From Candidatus Tenderia electrophaga (GTDB taxonomy: Bacteria > Pseudomonadota > Gammaproteobacteria > Tenderiales > Tenderiaceae): a stretch of DNA of 64,000 bases. Where the stretch lies: positions 62,001 through 126,000 of the forward strand of contig CP013099.1 of assembly GCA_001447805.1 (NCBI GenBank). The letters run 5' to 3'. This document shows positions 63,707-64,000 of this stretch, one piece after another (within the stretch, counting starts at the first letter, position 1; every line of letters begins with the position of its first letter). The translations under genes were made by a program, and so were the position numbers. Below the pieces are notes generated by a model that saw nothing but the letters and a program-made list of their open reading frames with translations, was not told the origin of the DNA and did no database searches.

Positions 63707-64000
63707 ATGGCCCAGTCCGGTCTGAGCGTATTGCGCGCCGGCGGCAAGCTCAGCCGGTCGGCGATGGCATTTACATCCAAGTGTTCGAGATAGGGGATCC
63801 GACCCAACAGCGGGGCTTCGATCATGCGCTCCAGGGTGGCTATATTCTCATCCAGACGAGCCATTTCCGGCGTGAGTTGATTGGCCACCCAGCCGGCCAG
63901 CGGCAGGCCGCTGGCGCGGATCGATGCCACCGTAAGTAGGGCGTGATTGAGGCAGCCCAGACGCAGGCCGACGACCAGGCACACCGGTAACGCCAATCGT
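63703..64000 (-). CDS. bioD: Dethiobiotin synthetase, C-terminal part (5' end outside window)
   Basis: About 99 residues remain: V-V-G-L-R-L-G-C-L-N-H-A-L-L-T and L-P-L-A-G-W-V-A-N followed by a C-terminal region with L-L-G-R-I-P-Y-L, as in BioD. The frame runs off the window end. Biotin synthesis. Confidence 0.85.
   Translation of the reverse strand, partial: RLALPVCLVVGLRLGCLNHALLTVASIRASGLPLAGWVANQLTPEMARLDENIATLERMIEAPLLGRIPYLEHLDVNAIADRLSLPPARNTLRPDWAI

Overview
The window is a chromosomal segment of a Gammaproteobacterium. It carries Lpt/Kdo lipopolysaccharide genes, the rpoN-ptsN-rapZ neighbourhood, ftsYEX-rpoH, an Allochromatium-type ferredoxin beside coaD, and many c-type cytochromes. 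This pattern suits an aerobic or microaerobic, possibly chemolithotrophic lineage, but the species cannot be read from the sequence. There are no rRNA or tRNA genes, insertion sequences, phage genes or CRISPR arrays that I can see.

Layout: (1) 1-12 kb: end of a Na+/Ca2+ antiporter, a heavy-metal-binding mini-protein, kdsD-kdsC-lptC-lptA-lptB-rpoN, then a regulatory phosphotransferase system (ptsN, a short hprK, rapZ, EIIA-Man, HPr, EI) and mgtE. No sugar permease is present, so this PTS probably acts in regulation. (2) 12-21.8 kb: an EAL/HDOD protein, a lone hydantoinase A, a four-gene ABC system (ATPase, permease, GldG-like, DUF4340), mutM and a multipass membrane protein. (3) 22-39.4 kb: the most unusual part, a divergent cbb3-type (C-family) heme-copper oxidase cluster. 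A CcoN with all metal ligands and the active-site Tyr, and a CcoO enlarged by an insertion, are surrounded by four separate cytochromes c, two half-length CcoN-like proteins, two paralogous proteins with a P-x-W-G-x-R-P motif, at least four single-helix microproteins of 30-41 residues, a CcoS-like protein, CcoG, a thioredoxin lipoprotein and a formylglycine-enzyme-fold protein lacking the catalytic cysteines. No CcoP, CcoQ or CcoI is present. Much of this block is visibly richer in A+T than its flanks. (4) 39.5-49.5 kb: gamma-glutamyltransferase, ferredoxin, coaD, rsmD, an M16 peptidase pair, ftsY-ftsE-ftsX and rpoH; a near-perfect CIRCE operator lies before rpoH. (5) 49.5-64 kb: a single-domain voltage-gated channel with a calcium-type filter, a zinc peptidase, Sco, two unknown proteins, an RND efflux pair, a transglutaminase/DUF2126 protein next to an Anbu-type proteasome homologue, a DMT transporter and a bioD fragment.

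How region 3 may work together (inference): CcoN/CcoO form the catalytic core. Electrons that would pass through the diheme CcoP are instead delivered by separate membrane-bound and soluble cytochromes c. The helix-only proteins take the place of the missing CcoP/CcoQ membrane parts. CcoG, CcoS, the thioredoxin lipoprotein and the distant Sco serve copper and heme insertion.
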